Of a stretch of DNA of 64,000 bases, positions 34,701-47,687 are shown piece by piece (position 1 is the first letter of the stretch; each line of letters begins with the position of its first letter). This DNA is from Stenopsyche tienmushanensis. Its lineage: Eukaryota; Arthropoda; Insecta; Trichoptera; Stenopsychidae. The notes under the pieces are model-generated. The model searched no databases and was not told where the DNA came from. It worked only from the letters and a program-made list of their open reading frames with translations. A program made the position numbers and the translations under genes. The DNA is taken from the NCBI GenBank assembly GCA_008973525.1, contig WACJ01000523.1:1488001-1552000 (forward strand). The letters run 5' to 3'.

Positions 34701-35459
34701 AGCCCAAACCTAAGCAACAAGATCCGTGCTCCATGATCTTTTTTAAACAATTGCAAAGCTTAGGACAGATAAATTTATTTTAAGCAATGGCGTTATTATT
34801 AATATTGAGGTGCTGAAGTCGCAATCTATCCATTTTAATACGATCTATCAACGAATTCCATCACAAAAAACTGAAATGTCTTGTTTTAAAAAAATGTAGA
34901 TAATGATTTTTGTTAATTACCAATTAAATTATTTACAGTATCAATTGCTTGAAGTCACAATCTGTAGAGGAATTAATCCAATTATGGTCTGAAACGGCAG
35001 GAATTCCGCCTTTAACTAATGAAAAAGCAATTATGCTAACGAAGCTGTTCAACGATAAACTTGTTTTTCCTCCCGGTATGCATTCGGACGGATAAATCAT
35101 AAATTTATACCATTTTTTGTAGCATTTTATGATTATTTGATGTTTGATTATATAGACGATGAAAGACTTGCATACACCGTACGGGAGTTGATATCTGGTG
35201 ACGTTTGGCCGTCTCAGAAAGGTCTTAAACCTAGGGGATTTGCGAAAGAGATTCACATAAAGAGCCGTTGCGTTGATGCAGGTACGATATCATATCTTAA
35301 TCTCCTGAAGCTATTTACGCATGTTACATTCAATAAATGCTTAAAATTTTAGGTCTAGTCATCGACGGCGGACTGTCGTTTCCATTCAACGACGGCACTG
35401 AGGCGTTTTTGGAAATCCTACCGGAAGATTCTTTAACGACCATTGTTATCGATCAATGA
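25762..35459 (+). CDS. NADK2: Mitochondrial NAD kinase (NADK2 type), 11 exons, 450 aa
   Basis: Exons: 25762-25801, 29148-29274, 32909-33073, 33146-33247, 33346-33454, 33526-33641, 33716-33902, 33979-34115, 34939-35075, 35156-35281, 35353-35459. Every phase agrees. The enzyme phosphorylates NAD to NADP in mitochondria. Exon 1 supplies a basic start, MKNLRKLVKQIIS, which suits a targeting peptide; it was chosen because its one-base phase joins exon 2 exactly. Exon 2 ends CLLVSKVTRYEFEL, a NADK2 hallmark. GGDGT (residues 129-133) is the kinase-family nucleotide site, followed by LLAASK. GFNSDPSRSEGRLCLP, LNEVFIGE and CVSTGTGSTSWHL are further conserved blocks. The length is close to the family's roughly 440 residues. 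Introns 1 and 2 (3.3 and 3.6 kb) are loaded with transposon debris. Confidence 0.93.
26314..26560. mobile_element. Two tandem Helitron-like 5' ends in NADK2 intron 1
   Basis: Two similar blocks (about 26314 and 26437) contain TCTAATATATAAAAATCAAT or a close variant, then TTTGTTTGTCCG, AATGCGCTGC, CCGTTCATCCGATTGCGA and ACATAGGCATAG. The TCTAATATATAAAA start is typical of Helitron-type 5' ends in moths. Confidence 0.45.
26720..27160 (+). mobile_element. mariner (SETMAR-like transposase) remnant
   Basis: Pieces read LKWIAETLNMTKTTVYRVV, then PPNPRVPLPLHSLDLA with LKRVLKEKH, matching the helix-turn-helix and the PPYSPDLAP...LKRxLKGRH regions of mariner-type transposases. It is shifted between frames and has no catalytic core. 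Confidence 0.75.
28080..28630 (-). mobile_element. LINE reverse transcriptase fragment in NADK2 intron 1
   Basis: On the minus strand, GIKQGDALFPLLFNIALE is the QG box of a LINE reverse transcriptase, but MYADDRALLAFF, the YADD catalytic box, lies at about 28615-28560, upstream of it. The usual order is QG box then YADD, so the pieces are rearranged or belong to two insertions. Confidence 0.65.
29275..30330. other. NADK2 intron 2, 5' part
   Basis: AT-rich intronic sequence with no recognisable element up to about 30040. Some purine-rich LINE-like remains follow before the R1 fragments. Confidence 0.4.
30331..31990. mobile_element. Jumble of R1-type LINE 3' fragments in NADK2 intron 2
   Basis: Minus strand 30668-30423 reads LLYGAPICAEALRVERAQL and RNAIRVAAAYRTMSEDA. 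Plus strand from about 30740 carries the downstream part (a PIDLLA-equivalent, then broken zinc-finger region). From about 31500 a 3' region similar to 22480-22880 follows. At least two insertions of one family are present in opposite orientation. Confidence 0.65.
34450..34700. mobile_element. hAT-like repeat fragment in NADK2 intron 8
   Basis: The block TCCAACCGGTCCGAATTTCAGATCGCTGACA and its continuation is a diverged inverted match to the CAGCGGTCCGAAAAGC region of the family at 8213. No ends are preserved. Confidence 0.5.
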
Positions 35460-36776
35460 TTTAATAGTCAATTTAAATGTGTTAAACGAAATATGTCAAA
35501 ATTGTAATTTATGTGAGAAATTTTATAAACAGGAACAATGCAATATTTATACAAAAATATGTTATATTTGTAATACTTGCTGATGATTGTAAATTCATTT
35601 TTATTCATTTAATCAACAATATTATTAAACTTGTTGTATACACTGAAAGTACTGTGCATTTATCTTCAAATAATTCATTCTATTAGGTTTTTTTTAAATA
35701 GTTTTCTAATTTATGAGCACATTTTTGAAAGATGCAGTTCGACTCGATAGAAGCTACATTATTATGAATAATGCTAAATGTTCCTTTGATTTTTTTAGTC
35801 TGGTCATAGTTTTATCATTGATATTATTAGGAAGTACAATTTATAATTTATGTATATAAAATATATATTTTAGAAAATGAATCTATTTGTAAAAAATATA
35901 GTTATTATATAAGGATTGTAATGAATATTTGGAGAATTTAAAATATATTTTTATAATCACTACAATATTTTGAATCGTTTCTTTCCATTATTACACAATT
36001 GATTTGAACCTCAAAAGAGGACACGTTGTTCAGTTATATATTGAGTAAATCTTATTAAAGGGTTAAATAACTACTTGGTTAAAAAAAATTACAAATGAAC
36101 CACAAATTGATATAATACTTTAATTATATTCAGATTCTAGCTCTGAAATCTCAATTATATTGTTGACATGTTATGACGAAGAGGACTGTTATTAGGGAAT
36201 TGTTTGATTGGATTTAATTGGAATGCAGTACAAAATAAATTAGAGAATAAATTCAATATGTACAGTACCCATACTCAAAAATACAAGTACAAAACACAGC
36301 GTTTATTAAAGTTATAAAATAATATATTCCGGTTCATTTCTGCAACGGAAAACTTTATTATTATCGAGCACAAAATTTTAATGTGCTTATGTATTTTTTA
36401 AATTCAATAAATATGCACATAAATTTGATTCATCCAAAAACCCCTTTTTAATTTATTAATTCTAATCAATATAAATCTATACATTAACAAAATTAAAGTC
36501 GATTAATTTTATTAAATATTAACGATATGATAATGAATTATTTCTGTTTAAAATATTATTTTAATCAAAAATATATATATTTTCTTCAAAATTTCGTTCC
36601 GACCGCGTCGGTTTTCGGGCCAAAAAGTGATGGGCGATAAATGAGCGCTTATGATCCGTTCGCTTGTCGCTGTGTGTTTGATGGCGACTCGTGGTGCGGT
36701 GTGCCGGTTGTTGTAGTGATCATTTGACACTGAATGTGCTCGATTCGACCGTGTCCAGTGATAGATTGTCGTCAAA
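35460..36776. other. NADK2 3' region and NOP58 promoter
   Basis: AT-rich sequence following the NADK2 stop. From about 36590 the composition turns GC-richer (GACCGCGTCGGTTTTCGGGCC) up to the NOP58 start, which marks the likely promoter and 5' UTR. No TATA box is convincing. Confidence 0.45.
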
Positions 36777-38945
36777 ATGTTAATCTTGTTTGAGACGCCG
36801 GCAGGCTACGCCGTCTTCAAGGTATTATTTCGCTACGAATTACCACGTGTTTTAACCTCAAAATCATGATTTCATTGTTATTTCGCCTGAATTTATGCTA
36901 AAACGAAGATATCAATGCATACAATGGCTACATATCATGGCTCACATGTTTTGATATGTAAAAATGCAATAGATCGGATGTGTTCGAGTGTATTTTAAAT
37001 GTTGGCATTAGATATTGGCCGGTTTAATCTATGAATTTATTGATTTGGCGTTCATAAATAAACATTTTCATGCATGTGGCATTCATTCCATGATGTTCTT
37101 GAATTATCATGGCTTTTGATCATGTTTTACATGTGATTTTAATCACTTATCTTTGTTTTTTTTTTTAGTTATTAGATGAATTGAAGTTATCCAAGGTCGA
37201 TAATCTTTATGATGATTTTGAAACGCCAGAGAAAGCTAGTAAAGTGTAAGTTTAATTTGTGTATATTATGTGCGTTTATTGGTCTATTATATGGTATGTA
37301 ATTAATACGATTGATTTGCATTTAGGGTGAAATTAAAACATTTCAAGAAATTTGCCGATACGACAGAAGCTCTCGCTGCAACGACTGCGGCCATCGAAGG
37401 AAAGCTACCGAAGACGTTGAAAAAGTTCCTCCAGGGTCTAAAAAATGATGACATACAAGAACAGTTGCTCGTTGCCGATACCAAACTGGGCAATGCGATT
37501 AAAGATAAACTCAATTTTCCGTGCGTATCCAATAATGCAGTCCAAGAGCTGATGAGATGCATGAGGTCTCAGCTCGATAGTTTATTGACTGGACTCCCCA
37601 AGAAAGAAATGACCGCCATGGCTCTCGGTTTGGCTCATTCGTTGTCGCGATATAAGCTCAAATTCTCACCCGATAAAATCGATACGATGATCGTTCAAGC
37701 GCAATGCTTATTAGACGACCTCGACAAGGAACTCAACAATTATATCATGAGGTGTAGAGAATGGTACGGTTGGCATTTCCCCGAATTGGGAAAGCTTATC
37801 GCTGACAACATAACATATGTAAAAACTGTAAAATTGATCGGTACACGAGATTATGCAATTAAAACGGATCTGTCAGATATTTTAGCCGAGGAAGACGAAG
37901 AAAAAGTCAAAGAAGCCGCCGAAGTATCCATGGGGACGGAAATTTCCGAAGACGATATTATTAACATACAGAATTTATGCACGGAAATTTTATCCATGAA
38001 CGAATATAGAGCTCATTTATCGGACTATCTAAAGGCGCGCATGATGGCCATGGCGCCGAATCTTTCGGTCCTCATCGGCGAACACATAGGCGCTAGATTG
38101 ATCGCCAAGGCCGGATCACTTATGAATCTCGCAAAGCATCCCGCTTCGACCATTCAAATATTAGGCGCCGAAAAGGCGCTATTCAGAGCGTTGAAGACGC
38201 GAAAACAGACGCCGAAATACGGATTAATATATCACGCACAACTCATCGGGCAGTCCAGTACAAAAAACAAAGGCAAAATGTCGAGAATGCTAGCGGCGAA
38301 GGCGTCTTTGGCTACGAGGGTCGACGCTTTCGGCGAAGACGTCAAATTCGATCTGGGCGTGGAGCACAAAGTCAAGCTCGAAGCCAAACTTAAATTACTC
38401 GAGGAGGGCAACTTTAGATCGATCAGCGGGAGCGGCAAAGCTAAAGCTAAATTTGAAAAATATCACGGTGTTAGGTAAATATTACGATTCGGTGGATTTA
38501 TTTTATTTATCGTACATATTTAAAATAAATTTGTTTTTTATAGTGAAGTCAAGCATTATCCTGCTGCGGCTGATTCTACCATACCCAAAAAAGAAAAGAG
38601 ATCCCACGTAGACGAGGTTCGTATCGATTCGGATTTAATTAGAATTTCTGTTGATAAATCGTATCTAAAACTCATTTAAAAATGGTTTTTTTTTAGCCCG
38701 AAGACTCAAAGGAAGAGGAAGAGACGATACCCAAGAAGAAGAAAAAGGTCAAAGGCGAAAAAAGCACAGATTTAGACGTGACGATGGAGTCTGAAATCAA
38801 ATTGGAGACGACGGAGGTAAAAGTGAAGAAAGAGAAGAAGAAAAAATCGGAAGTCTTTGAATCTGAAAAAGCTCAAGAGGACGTCGAACCGGAATCTTCC
38901 GCCAAAAAGAAGAAAAAGAAATCAAAAAAACATTCTGACGAATAA
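36777..38945 (+). CDS. Nop58: NOP58, box C/D snoRNP core protein, 5 exons, 530 aa
   Basis: Exons: 36777-36821, 37169-37245, 37326-38474, 38544-38616, 38697-38945. Phases agree and the 530-residue length matches the human protein (529). NOP58 binds box C/D snoRNAs with fibrillarin, NOP56 and the 15.5K protein in the nucleolus, guiding 2'-O-methylation of rRNA. The start MLILFETPAGYAVFK is the conserved N-terminus. Conserved blocks follow: MALGLAHSLSRYKLKFS, DTMIVQAQCLLDDLDKELNN, REWYGWHFPELGKLI, ISMGTEISEDDI, IGARLIAKAGSLMNLAKHPA and QILGAEKALFRALKTR, covering the NOSIC and Nop domains. The tail is rich in KKKKK and acidic runs, as in the family. AATAAA overlaps the stop codon (38941-38946). 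I found no convincing C and D boxes in its introns. Confidence 0.97.
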
Positions 38946-39286
38946 AATAATAGCGATAATGTATTTTAATGTATTTCGAATGATGCCGATGTTTTATGAG
39001 CGATTTGTAAGCAGTCAGTCGGTTCAAATATGACGCGTAAAATCCGTATCCGTATAGAAAAATATTGTCTTTCTGTAACACTCGCATTACAGGTATATGT
39101 AAATATTATATTGCCCATTGTAGAAGTATTTATTTTTCTATATAGTGTGCAAAAATGTGTATTACACAACTGAATATTTGTAATTAAAAATATTGACTGT
39201 TACTTGCGTTTTTGTATCCAATTATCCTTGCATTGATCACTGTATTAAACGCATTGAATGCGCATTTGTACCCTGAAGTAGGCAAA

Positions 39287-39450
39287 CAGTCGACCCTCTT
39301 ACAACATCCACTTCGTTTGTGGCGTCGTAAGCAACTGGTAAAGATCAATGTATCTTCACACCTGTTAGTCACTTACAACACATGCATCTTGATGGGTGCT
39401 TAATTTTCTATAGTATCGTCCCTATCTTGATGCTATAGAAGGGTTGACTG
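39287..39450. mobile_element. Pogo-like MITE, second copy
   Basis: CAGTCGACCCTCTTACAACA at the left and TATAGAAGGGTTGACTG at the right match the ends of 5373-5570. The right flank is TA; the left flank is AA. Confidence 0.65.
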
Positions 39451-40780
39451 TATTTATTAGGTAAAGTGAAAAGTAATCAAAATTTCTTCAATGCATTCTT
39501 TCACAGTTAATTTGTGTTTATTGTGCGGTAGTTTTGGGATCTTGGGCACACTACGAAAAATTCCCAGTTTTACTAAATATGTGCGGCAGACGTTCCGACA
39601 AATTTGTATCTGTAGATGCGGAGCAAAAAGAACTATCAATGGGCTTTCTAAAAGTTTAAGCATTATTACAAATTATGGATTATTTCATACAAAATGTTGA
39701 AAGCAAACGATGTTCGATGCAATAATAGAACCTTCCTTATTATATTTGAATCTCTTGAAATGTTTAAAATACAGAGATATTAGCAAAAAATAAGTCTACA
39801 ATTAATAAATGCTTTTGAAAAATGTCAGCACTGATACGGACGCCGCTGTCTTGATGCTTTATATAATGAGTTCTGCCACAAATTTACTCATCGGTGCTCA
39901 AATTAATGATGCTAGCAATGGGAAACCACTGCACTACCTTTACAAGACCCCAATGATGAACGTGTTTTATAATTCTGTGGCGTGAATGAGGACAAACTCT
40001 TACATGCTGGTCTGACCAGATTAAGAATGACACCAACTTTCCATTATTAGTACAAGTTCTGCAGTGGACTGATAATTGTTTGGTCTGCTAGCAGTAATAT
40101 AATTTAAGCACTATTTATTCGTTAACATTTTTAAAAATGCAGTCCTCCCCGGTTACAAAACGGTTTTCTGTCAATCCTCGTGGTTTGAGAAAAAAAGGAT
40201 GTTACTATTTTAAGAACTAGAGTCAATGAGAGTGGTCTGGTCAGATCTATAAACAAACAACATATGCAAACAAACCTATATTTTCTTTTATTTGAGCTGC
40301 AGAAAATGTTTTTGCACTATGTCTGTAAAAAACATATTGGGTCTATGATTCAAGAAATAGATATCCTCGTAAAGGTATACTGGAAAAGAAGGAGGTCAGA
40401 GAGCAGTCAACTTAGGCTAAAAAGGTGCTACTGGAATTAACTGGTAAATATAAAGGAAGTGGGAGGACAGTTATTGCTGAAGCCGCAGGTAATGTTATTT
40501 TACAACAAACACAGGGGAAGTGTTATATACAAATGGTAGACTAATGCCCGATGCGTACGAGGGCTGGTTTTCAAGCTAGTAGAGCAAGCAATTGCCGGTA
40601 AGCTGGTAGGGTGGTATCTCTAGTTTCAATTTTGAGCTAAAAAATAGCTTAAAAACGAAGTTAGCTTTGTTTATACAAAGCTAGAATTCCTGGTTAATGG
40701 TTAATCCAATAAGGAGACGGATGAACCAAGATCATTTCAACCTCATTGTATGCTCGACGACGCACGCTGGACCAAAATAC
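39451..40780. other. Gene-free stretch with a mariner-like end
   Basis: TTAGGTAAAGTGAAAAGTAA at about 39458 matches the inverted end also found at 47688 and, inverted, at 45885 and 48476; it resembles mariner termini. The rest, to 40780, shows no gene. Confidence 0.4.
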
Positions 40781-41363
40781 TAAAAGCCATATAGAAAACA
40801 AACGTTCCAAGATATTCAATTAATGAGCGAAAAGAATTAACTCTCCTTGGCACTAGAAAAAACGGAGGCCCTATTCCTAACAAGGAAACGCGTTGCCGAA
40901 TCATCGTACATCGGGCGCAGTACTACAAGTTTTCCCATGAACACCCGACAAGAGTCAATCCAACAATGGCAGAATCGCTGGGACACCGGAACCAAGTGAA
41001 GGTGGACATACCAATTGATTTCAGCGATGCAAATATGGACCGCGCGTAAACACGGAGAGTCCACTTATCACCCGACAGTAAATGGGTGCTTTGATACTTA
41101 TTTAAAATTGACAACGATTCGACAAAGTGCCACCACTACGGCGATGACGTGGAGAATACCGTCTTCAAATGTGAGGCGTGGGCAGATGATAGGCGAGAAC
41201 TAGCGAAGAAAATTGGAGAAACCCCGACTATATCCAACATGGTCATCACAATGACCAAAATGAAAGAAAAGTGGGAAGCGTGGGGGAATTTCGCTAATGA
41301 GGTAATTCGAGAGAAAGTAGAACTAATTAGAAGAGTTCGTAAAAACTTGGACCCACCCTTTTG
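40781..41363 (+). mobile_element. R1-type LINE C-terminal fragment
   Basis: Broken translation includes TRCRIIVHRAQYYKFS-like and CHHYGDDVENTVFKCEAWA, with DDRRELAKKIGE and KWEAWGNFANEVIREK. The CHHYG...H/C spacing is the CCHC-like end of R1 polyproteins. Confidence 0.7.
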
Positions 41364-41536
41364 AAGCAATGCGAAAGCAGATTCCAAGGGGGTCCATGGT
41401 GTCAAGTTTTAACCATGGTGTCTTTTTGAAGATTTCTCCCTCCCAAGAGATGAAAGAATTGCTGGTTTGTTGGCAGTAACTCGCTCTACTGTTCTGTTCT
41501 GAAAACTGTTCTTTTGTGCACCGGATATAAAAGCTT

Positions 41537-42117
41537 TTTCTACAATATGTTGGATATTTTCTACAATGTGTTGGATATTGCAGTTTTTCTACAATGTGTT
41601 GGATATTGCAGTTTTTCCACAATGTGTTGGATATTGCAGTTTTCCTACAATGTGTTGGCTATTGCAGTTTTTTTATGTGTTGGCTATTGCAGGTTTTTTT
41701 TACAATGTGTTGGCTATTGCAGGTTTTTTTACAATGTGTTGGCTATTGCAGGTTTTTTTACAATGTGTTGGCTATTGCAGTTTTTCTACAATGTGTTGGA
41801 TATTGCAGTTTTTCTACAATGTGTTGGATATTGCAGTTTTTCTACAATGTGTTGGATATTGTAGTTTTTCTACAATGTGTTGGATATTGCAGTTTTTCTA
41901 CAATGTGTTGGATATTGCAGTTTTTCTACAATGTGTTGGATATTGCAGTTTTTCTACAATGTGTTGGATATTGCAGTTTTTCTACAATGTGTTGGATATT
42001 GCAGTTTTTCTACAATGTGTTGGATATTGCAGTTTTTTTACAATGTGTTGGATATTGCAGTTTTTCTACAATGTGTTGGATATTGCAGTTTTTCTACAAT
42101 GTGTTGGATATTGCAGC
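41537..42117. repeat. 28-bp minisatellite, about 20 units
   Basis: The unit is TCTACAATGTGTTGGATATT plus GCAGTTTT, repeated head to tail. Units near 41650-41780 vary (TTGGCTATTGCAGGTTTTTT) and differ slightly in length. Because 28 is not a multiple of 3 and no unit contains a stop in any register, all three plus-strand frames stay open; the longest runs from 41566 to 42162. The coding appearance is a by-product of the repeat. Confidence 0.95.
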
Positions 42118-43583
42118 ATTGGCATAATTCATAGTTTACAAGAATTTGAAGCAGAGAACTAATCACCCCACTGATGTATACTAAAAATGTATATAAACCC
42201 TAACAGATCAGTGGGTGACACCAAATGGTGATACATAATTGGCCGAGTGAACGACAGACCTCAAAAAATACTCCAATTTGTATACAAGAAATGCAAGGAG
42301 CCAGTTTGTCAATAGCATAACCAGCTATTTTAAACGTGCCATAAAAGTGCAAATGATAAGTTTTGCGTCGTTATGAATTTGAAAAAAAAATCATATTCCT
42401 TTTCCATATAAAACGTACGAGGGTCCAACCAGACCACTTTCATTGACGGGAGGTAATAGAAACATTCATTGACAGAAGGGGTCAATACAATCATTCTCAT
42501 TCGCCGTGCCTTTGAACGAGATCAATCACCGTCAGTTTTCCGCGCCATAACCACGGAATACACGATATAAAGATTCCGCCTCCAACTCCGTCAAACGCAA
42601 ATCCTGATAGGAACAAATGTTCAAATAAAACCAATTGTGTATGCAAAAATGAATGGCACGTTTATTGTTTAATTTCTGCATAAATGTTTTAAGTAATTTT
42701 ATAATTATCCTTAAATATTGTATTTAATATTATCATAATAATACAATATGATTATTCCATTTTGTAATTATTCAATTAAAATCAATATAAACTATTATCA
42801 TACAATTAGGTAAACTTACAAACATCGATCAGCTTACCCAATCAACTCTCATTTAAAATGTTTAATTTATAATATGTATATTTTATATATACTTTTTTAT
42901 CTTCCCAAAAGCGCAACACTCTGTCGCCAGAATTCTCCCTTTTACACATCCGAAATTTGTTTATATTCATTTAAAATATCTATTACATATTATCCTCTGA
43001 ACAATCTAATGGTAAAAAAGTTATATGATTTTAGACCTCAATTGATTAGACATACGATCTATTCTTATAGTAATATATTTTTATACGTTCAAAATTTCAA
43101 CAGATTGTATTATTTCATCTTAAATCATTGGCACACGATCGAAAATTATCATAAATATCAGATGTTCAAACCCATACAAAAATATGCTGTACGTAATCAG
43201 TCATTTAGGCATATGACCACCTCCATATACTATTTCTTATCCTGATGATGATTTTCCAAAAATTTGCTTTAGATATTAAAATTCATAAAACCGAAATACA
43301 TCATTTTTAAAACGTGCGTAACAAAAACAATTCATTAAAACCCCCCCATACCTAAGATATATTAGAATTTAAAATGCCGATTAAAATATATATATATATT
43401 TATTCAAAAGCACTCGACGGATGAGTTGATTGCTGCATTTTAAAGTCAACGAGATTAATACGATCTTTCGATAAATTCGCAACGGGAGACTCGCACGCGA
43501 TTCTTTTTAATTCGGACGCATCAAAAGATTCGCATACGAGTCGTCCATCGCGATATAGTTGAGAGATATTCATACACTATTAA

Positions 43584-43933
43584 CCCTTTGAACATGTTGC
43601 GGGTTTTATTTACAATGTATTTCTAATAGTTTAATGGATTGTCCGCTTGAAAATGTCGTTTTTATCATACTCACTGTAAGTTGTGTCTCTTCGTTAATGT
43701 TATATATTTTTCGGTTGATTTGGATCGAATAAATGCAGGTTTTTAAAAGGGTCCAATGTTAAAAGCAAGTCCTTTTTGAGTGTATGGTGGGATTCCAATT
43801 TTGAGCGTACGGTGGGATTCCAAAGGGATAATCTATCATATGATCGAAAAACGATATTTTCGACTGGACAATCTATTATTTATTCAAATGATAGGTTTCA
43901 ATTAGAAAAAAAATTAGCTCACTAATCAAAGGG
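43584..43933. mobile_element. TTAA-flanked MITE, well preserved
   Basis: TTAA lies at 43580-43583 and 43934-43937, with CCCTTTGAACATG at the left and CTCACTAATCAAAGGG at the right. It is a 350-bp non-coding member of the piggyBac-like family seen at 6778 and 49972. Confidence 0.7.
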
Positions 43934-45305
43934 TTAAAAGAATGCAAATCTCTACGGATGGTGCGAGACGTCTATTATTTATTTAAAAAAATATGTTTTT
44001 CTATTGCTCTATTAATAATAGAAATTCTTATTTCGATATTATTTTGGGCTTTCAAATATAAATCGGAATTTCGTTAATTATTACTGAGGTTCATCTTCTA
44101 AGTTGTATCATTAGACTTAGAGCACAGTATGGTAAAAGGCATTTCTCAAAAAGTTACACTAGTGTAAATTATCTACAAAATATTCACACTCGTCGCGGAC
44201 AACCGCACAACGGAGACGCGCGCAAAACAATTCCGGTTTATATTTAAGCAGGGCTTTAATGGTTAAAAAATGACGATATTAATACTGATTGTTTGGCCAC
44301 ACTGGATTTCAATAGAAATATTTATTAACATCAAATTTTCTTCTCGCGTACACATTCCAAAAATATCCAAAAATGTAAAATATCCACAATATTCATATTT
44401 AATATGCTTTAAAATTACAAAATAATGACACAACAAAATGAGCTTCGATTAATATAAAACTGTTATGATCACACAATTTTGAATTTGTATCGGATAACCA
44501 AAATCTATGGCACTAATATTCAGTATAAAACGCGCGCTATGATTTTGCAAGCCATTATCATCTCAAACCAGGGTATCGAGTCGATACGCTCGATGTTCGA
44601 GTTTTGTGTTAAATAATTTAAGCCTATATGAAATTAAAAAAAAAGATAATTTGTACATTACAATTATAGTATAATCATAAAATAAAAATCGTCTCTACAT
44701 AAAAAAATATTACCTAAAAATCTTCATATTTAATAATAATGAATTCATATAATAGTATAAAACAAGCATAAACTAAAAATCCTACAAAATTAATTTAAAA
44801 ATTAATATAGGAGAATCTTTAAAGGTACTCCGGAATAAATTGTCTGAAATAATTAGACAAAAGTTGAAGTCTCCAAACCGCAGGCGGGGAACCAGCGTCG
44901 CGCCGCCTTCAATAATCATAAAGCTTTTTAACAGAAATTTCTTTTCAAATTCTTAAAACATTCACTGATCCACATAAAATTTCACATATTTATATAATAA
45001 AACTAATAAATGGAAACAAATATACATACTATAATAAAAAATATAGTTAAATTAATTATATAAATGAAAAAAAAAAACATGCGTAATCCATTCAACTATA
45101 TATATATATAAATATATCTTACGAAAATAAAAGAAATGCGGAATGGCATGTAAATATTTGCAATTATATACACTCATACCTCGCTATACGGGCGCTCTAT
45201 AAATATACATCGTTTTTTTTCCAAAATCAGTTCGAATCGTAGCCCGAATTCCTGCCGGATGAACTGAAAAAGCTCCGATGATCGCAATCATTGATTCAAA
45301 AATGT

Positions 45306-45910
45306 AGATAAAGTGGAAAGTAATCAAAATCGCCGATACAAGCGTCGCCGTTGGATTTGAACCGTTCAAAAATGCAAATAGGGAATTCAAGGACGTCACC
45401 CGAAAAGAAGACGATGACATCTCGAAATCGACGGTGAAATCAAATCATCGTCGAGCAATCGAATCAAACGAGGAAACCCATGTGAATCACCGCAGACGAC
45501 GCTCGATATACGGCGTACAATCTGGCGGACAAGTATCCGTTCCGACATTAATAATAACGAAGATCCTTCCTTGTGTGCGTTCATTGTGAACAATTCACTG
45601 GATGTTGCGCCGTCAAATTGCTACATTTTTTAGATCATAAATTGAACTCCTCCTCCGAAAGAGGATGGATACCACGAAGATGGAGCGACCGAGCGAAAGA
45701 GGCAACCGAATCAACACTCACTATAGACTTGCGGATGGCGGAAGACAAGGATACAGACAAAATCTACATCACGATCCTCAGTCATGTGGAAATGGAACGA
45801 AAGAAGAACATAAAGACATAAAAAAAATCAGCATTACATACATTTTTACGTTGGCAACGGGTAATAGAAAATGATGCAAATTTTTTTGACTACTTTCCAC
45901 TTAACCTAAT
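45306..45910. mobile_element. mariner-type non-autonomous element
   Basis: AAAGTGGAAAGTAATCAAAA near 45310 and the inverse TGACTACTTTCCACTTAACC near 45885 form inverted ends of the same family as at 39458 and 47688. No transposase motif was recognised. Confidence 0.45.
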
Positions 45911-47687
45911 AAATTCATTTATTTACATTTTTTAATCCTAGATCACTAATCATATTATCGCGTTAGTCACTACATATTATGCGTTGATCGAGGTGCACAC
46001 GCAGTGTGGCGGGGCGCGGATGGTTCGGAAACATACACACATATTAAATGTGTTCCGAGAGTGTAGTCTGCGAGACTAACGATTAGTGAGCCGGGATTAA
46101 ATTCTGAAACGAATTTAAAATATCCGTATTGGCAAATATAATCCGAATGCAAAAATGGTCTTAAAAATATAGACACACATGTGTTAATAAATCGATGCGG
46201 AACTCCTTTCCAAGGAGAAACGATCTAAATAGAAAATCACAGTACAACTCTATCAAAGGTTAATAAAATCTAACGACAGCAAACGCGTCATGGCGTCGTT
46301 TACGTTCATGTCCATACGCTTACGGCGTGGGGTAAAGCGAGGTATTAGTGTATTAAGAAATGGAACTTAAATACGTGACACAATGTGAATATGCGCATCC
46401 ATTGTAAAAGTAATAAATAATACTTTAAATGCAGTTTTTGATAACGGCGAGTGAAATTTTAGCTCTTCCGACTGCATCCGGATATACGGCGACGACACGC
46501 ATAGATTTTCTTTTTTAATCCAATTATATTCAAACACGGTTTAAATACACAGTAAAATCTCGTCATATTGCGCGACTCTCGAAGCCGACTATTAAAGAAA
46601 TGCATATAAATTTAATAAATACATCAATAATGCAATCGAGAATAACAAGACAACATTATGACGTGGATCCAGTATATTTTTACGTCGTCAATAATAAGAG
46701 CCGTTCACTCGTTACGCATGATCGCAATTTTTTTCCAATTTAATACACCGAACTCCGTAAAATCCAAACGTTCGAGAACACGCGCATTTCGTAAAAAAAT
46801 ATTCATCGCAAAATCTGCAGCCCTAGAGTTAAAATTCCCATTATATTACATCCGCAGAAGTCCGGAATGAAATCCGAATTTGAGGCTTAAAAATTAAATA
46901 AGCAATTTACACGACGACGCTCTATAAAACGTGAGATTTTAAACGTCAGGCGCAAATCATACAAAGTGAAAGCGTTCAAAAATCGGCTACGAAACGATGG
47001 CATCCATTTCCGACAGACGACGTTATATATAGCGCATTCATCCGAGACGCACGTTAACTTACATATTAATGAGCATTGATTTAAAAAATAGAATTACTCC
47101 GAAATCGAACCGAACCGTTTTTATCCGGCGTTCGGATTATTTCAAATCAAACTATTCGCACGAATTTGACGTTCAATCCCCGCACAGTTAAGATAATTTC
47201 TTATAATATTCTTTAAGTATTGATGATCTTACGAGAGATACAAAGTCCTAGATACAATTCAAAATACTGATAGCTGCTTCAATCGAGACGGCACGCTTGC
47301 GCGCGCGCGCACTCGTAGTATAAAAATATAATAATATGGCCGCCGATACTTATCACATCGTAAGATGGCAAATATGATCAATGCATAATATCAGGATTTT
47401 TACTTCATAAAACTCGAACAACGAACTGACGGTACTAAAAATTAGTGCAGGTGCGGCGCCCAAAACAGTTATCTATTTTATTTTAAAAATCTATATTTAA
47501 TAATTTGCGCAGACCTAACGCTGTTTTTTTTTAAATTTACAATAGCACCTTTTTTGAATATTTCAAATCATAAATTAAGAAAAACGCCGCCGCGTATAAC
47601 AACACTAACGCGCAATATACGATCGATTCAATATAAAATTACACGAGAAAATTAAGCAATTGAGCAGCGTCTTGGATGCTTATTTTA

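Noticed and set aside
36822..37168. Possible intronic box C/D snoRNA in NOP58 intron 1
   Set aside because: A CATGATGTT-like C box exists but no properly spaced CTGA D box or terminal stem was found.
41514..42162. Three overlapping open frames of up to 198 codons
   Set aside because: They are produced by the stop-free 28-bp minisatellite and have no other coding signal.
42874..43245. ATG-initiated 123-codon frame
   Set aside because: Very AT-rich, rich in Tyr, Ile and Phe, no motif, no splice or promoter context; chance is the simplest reading.
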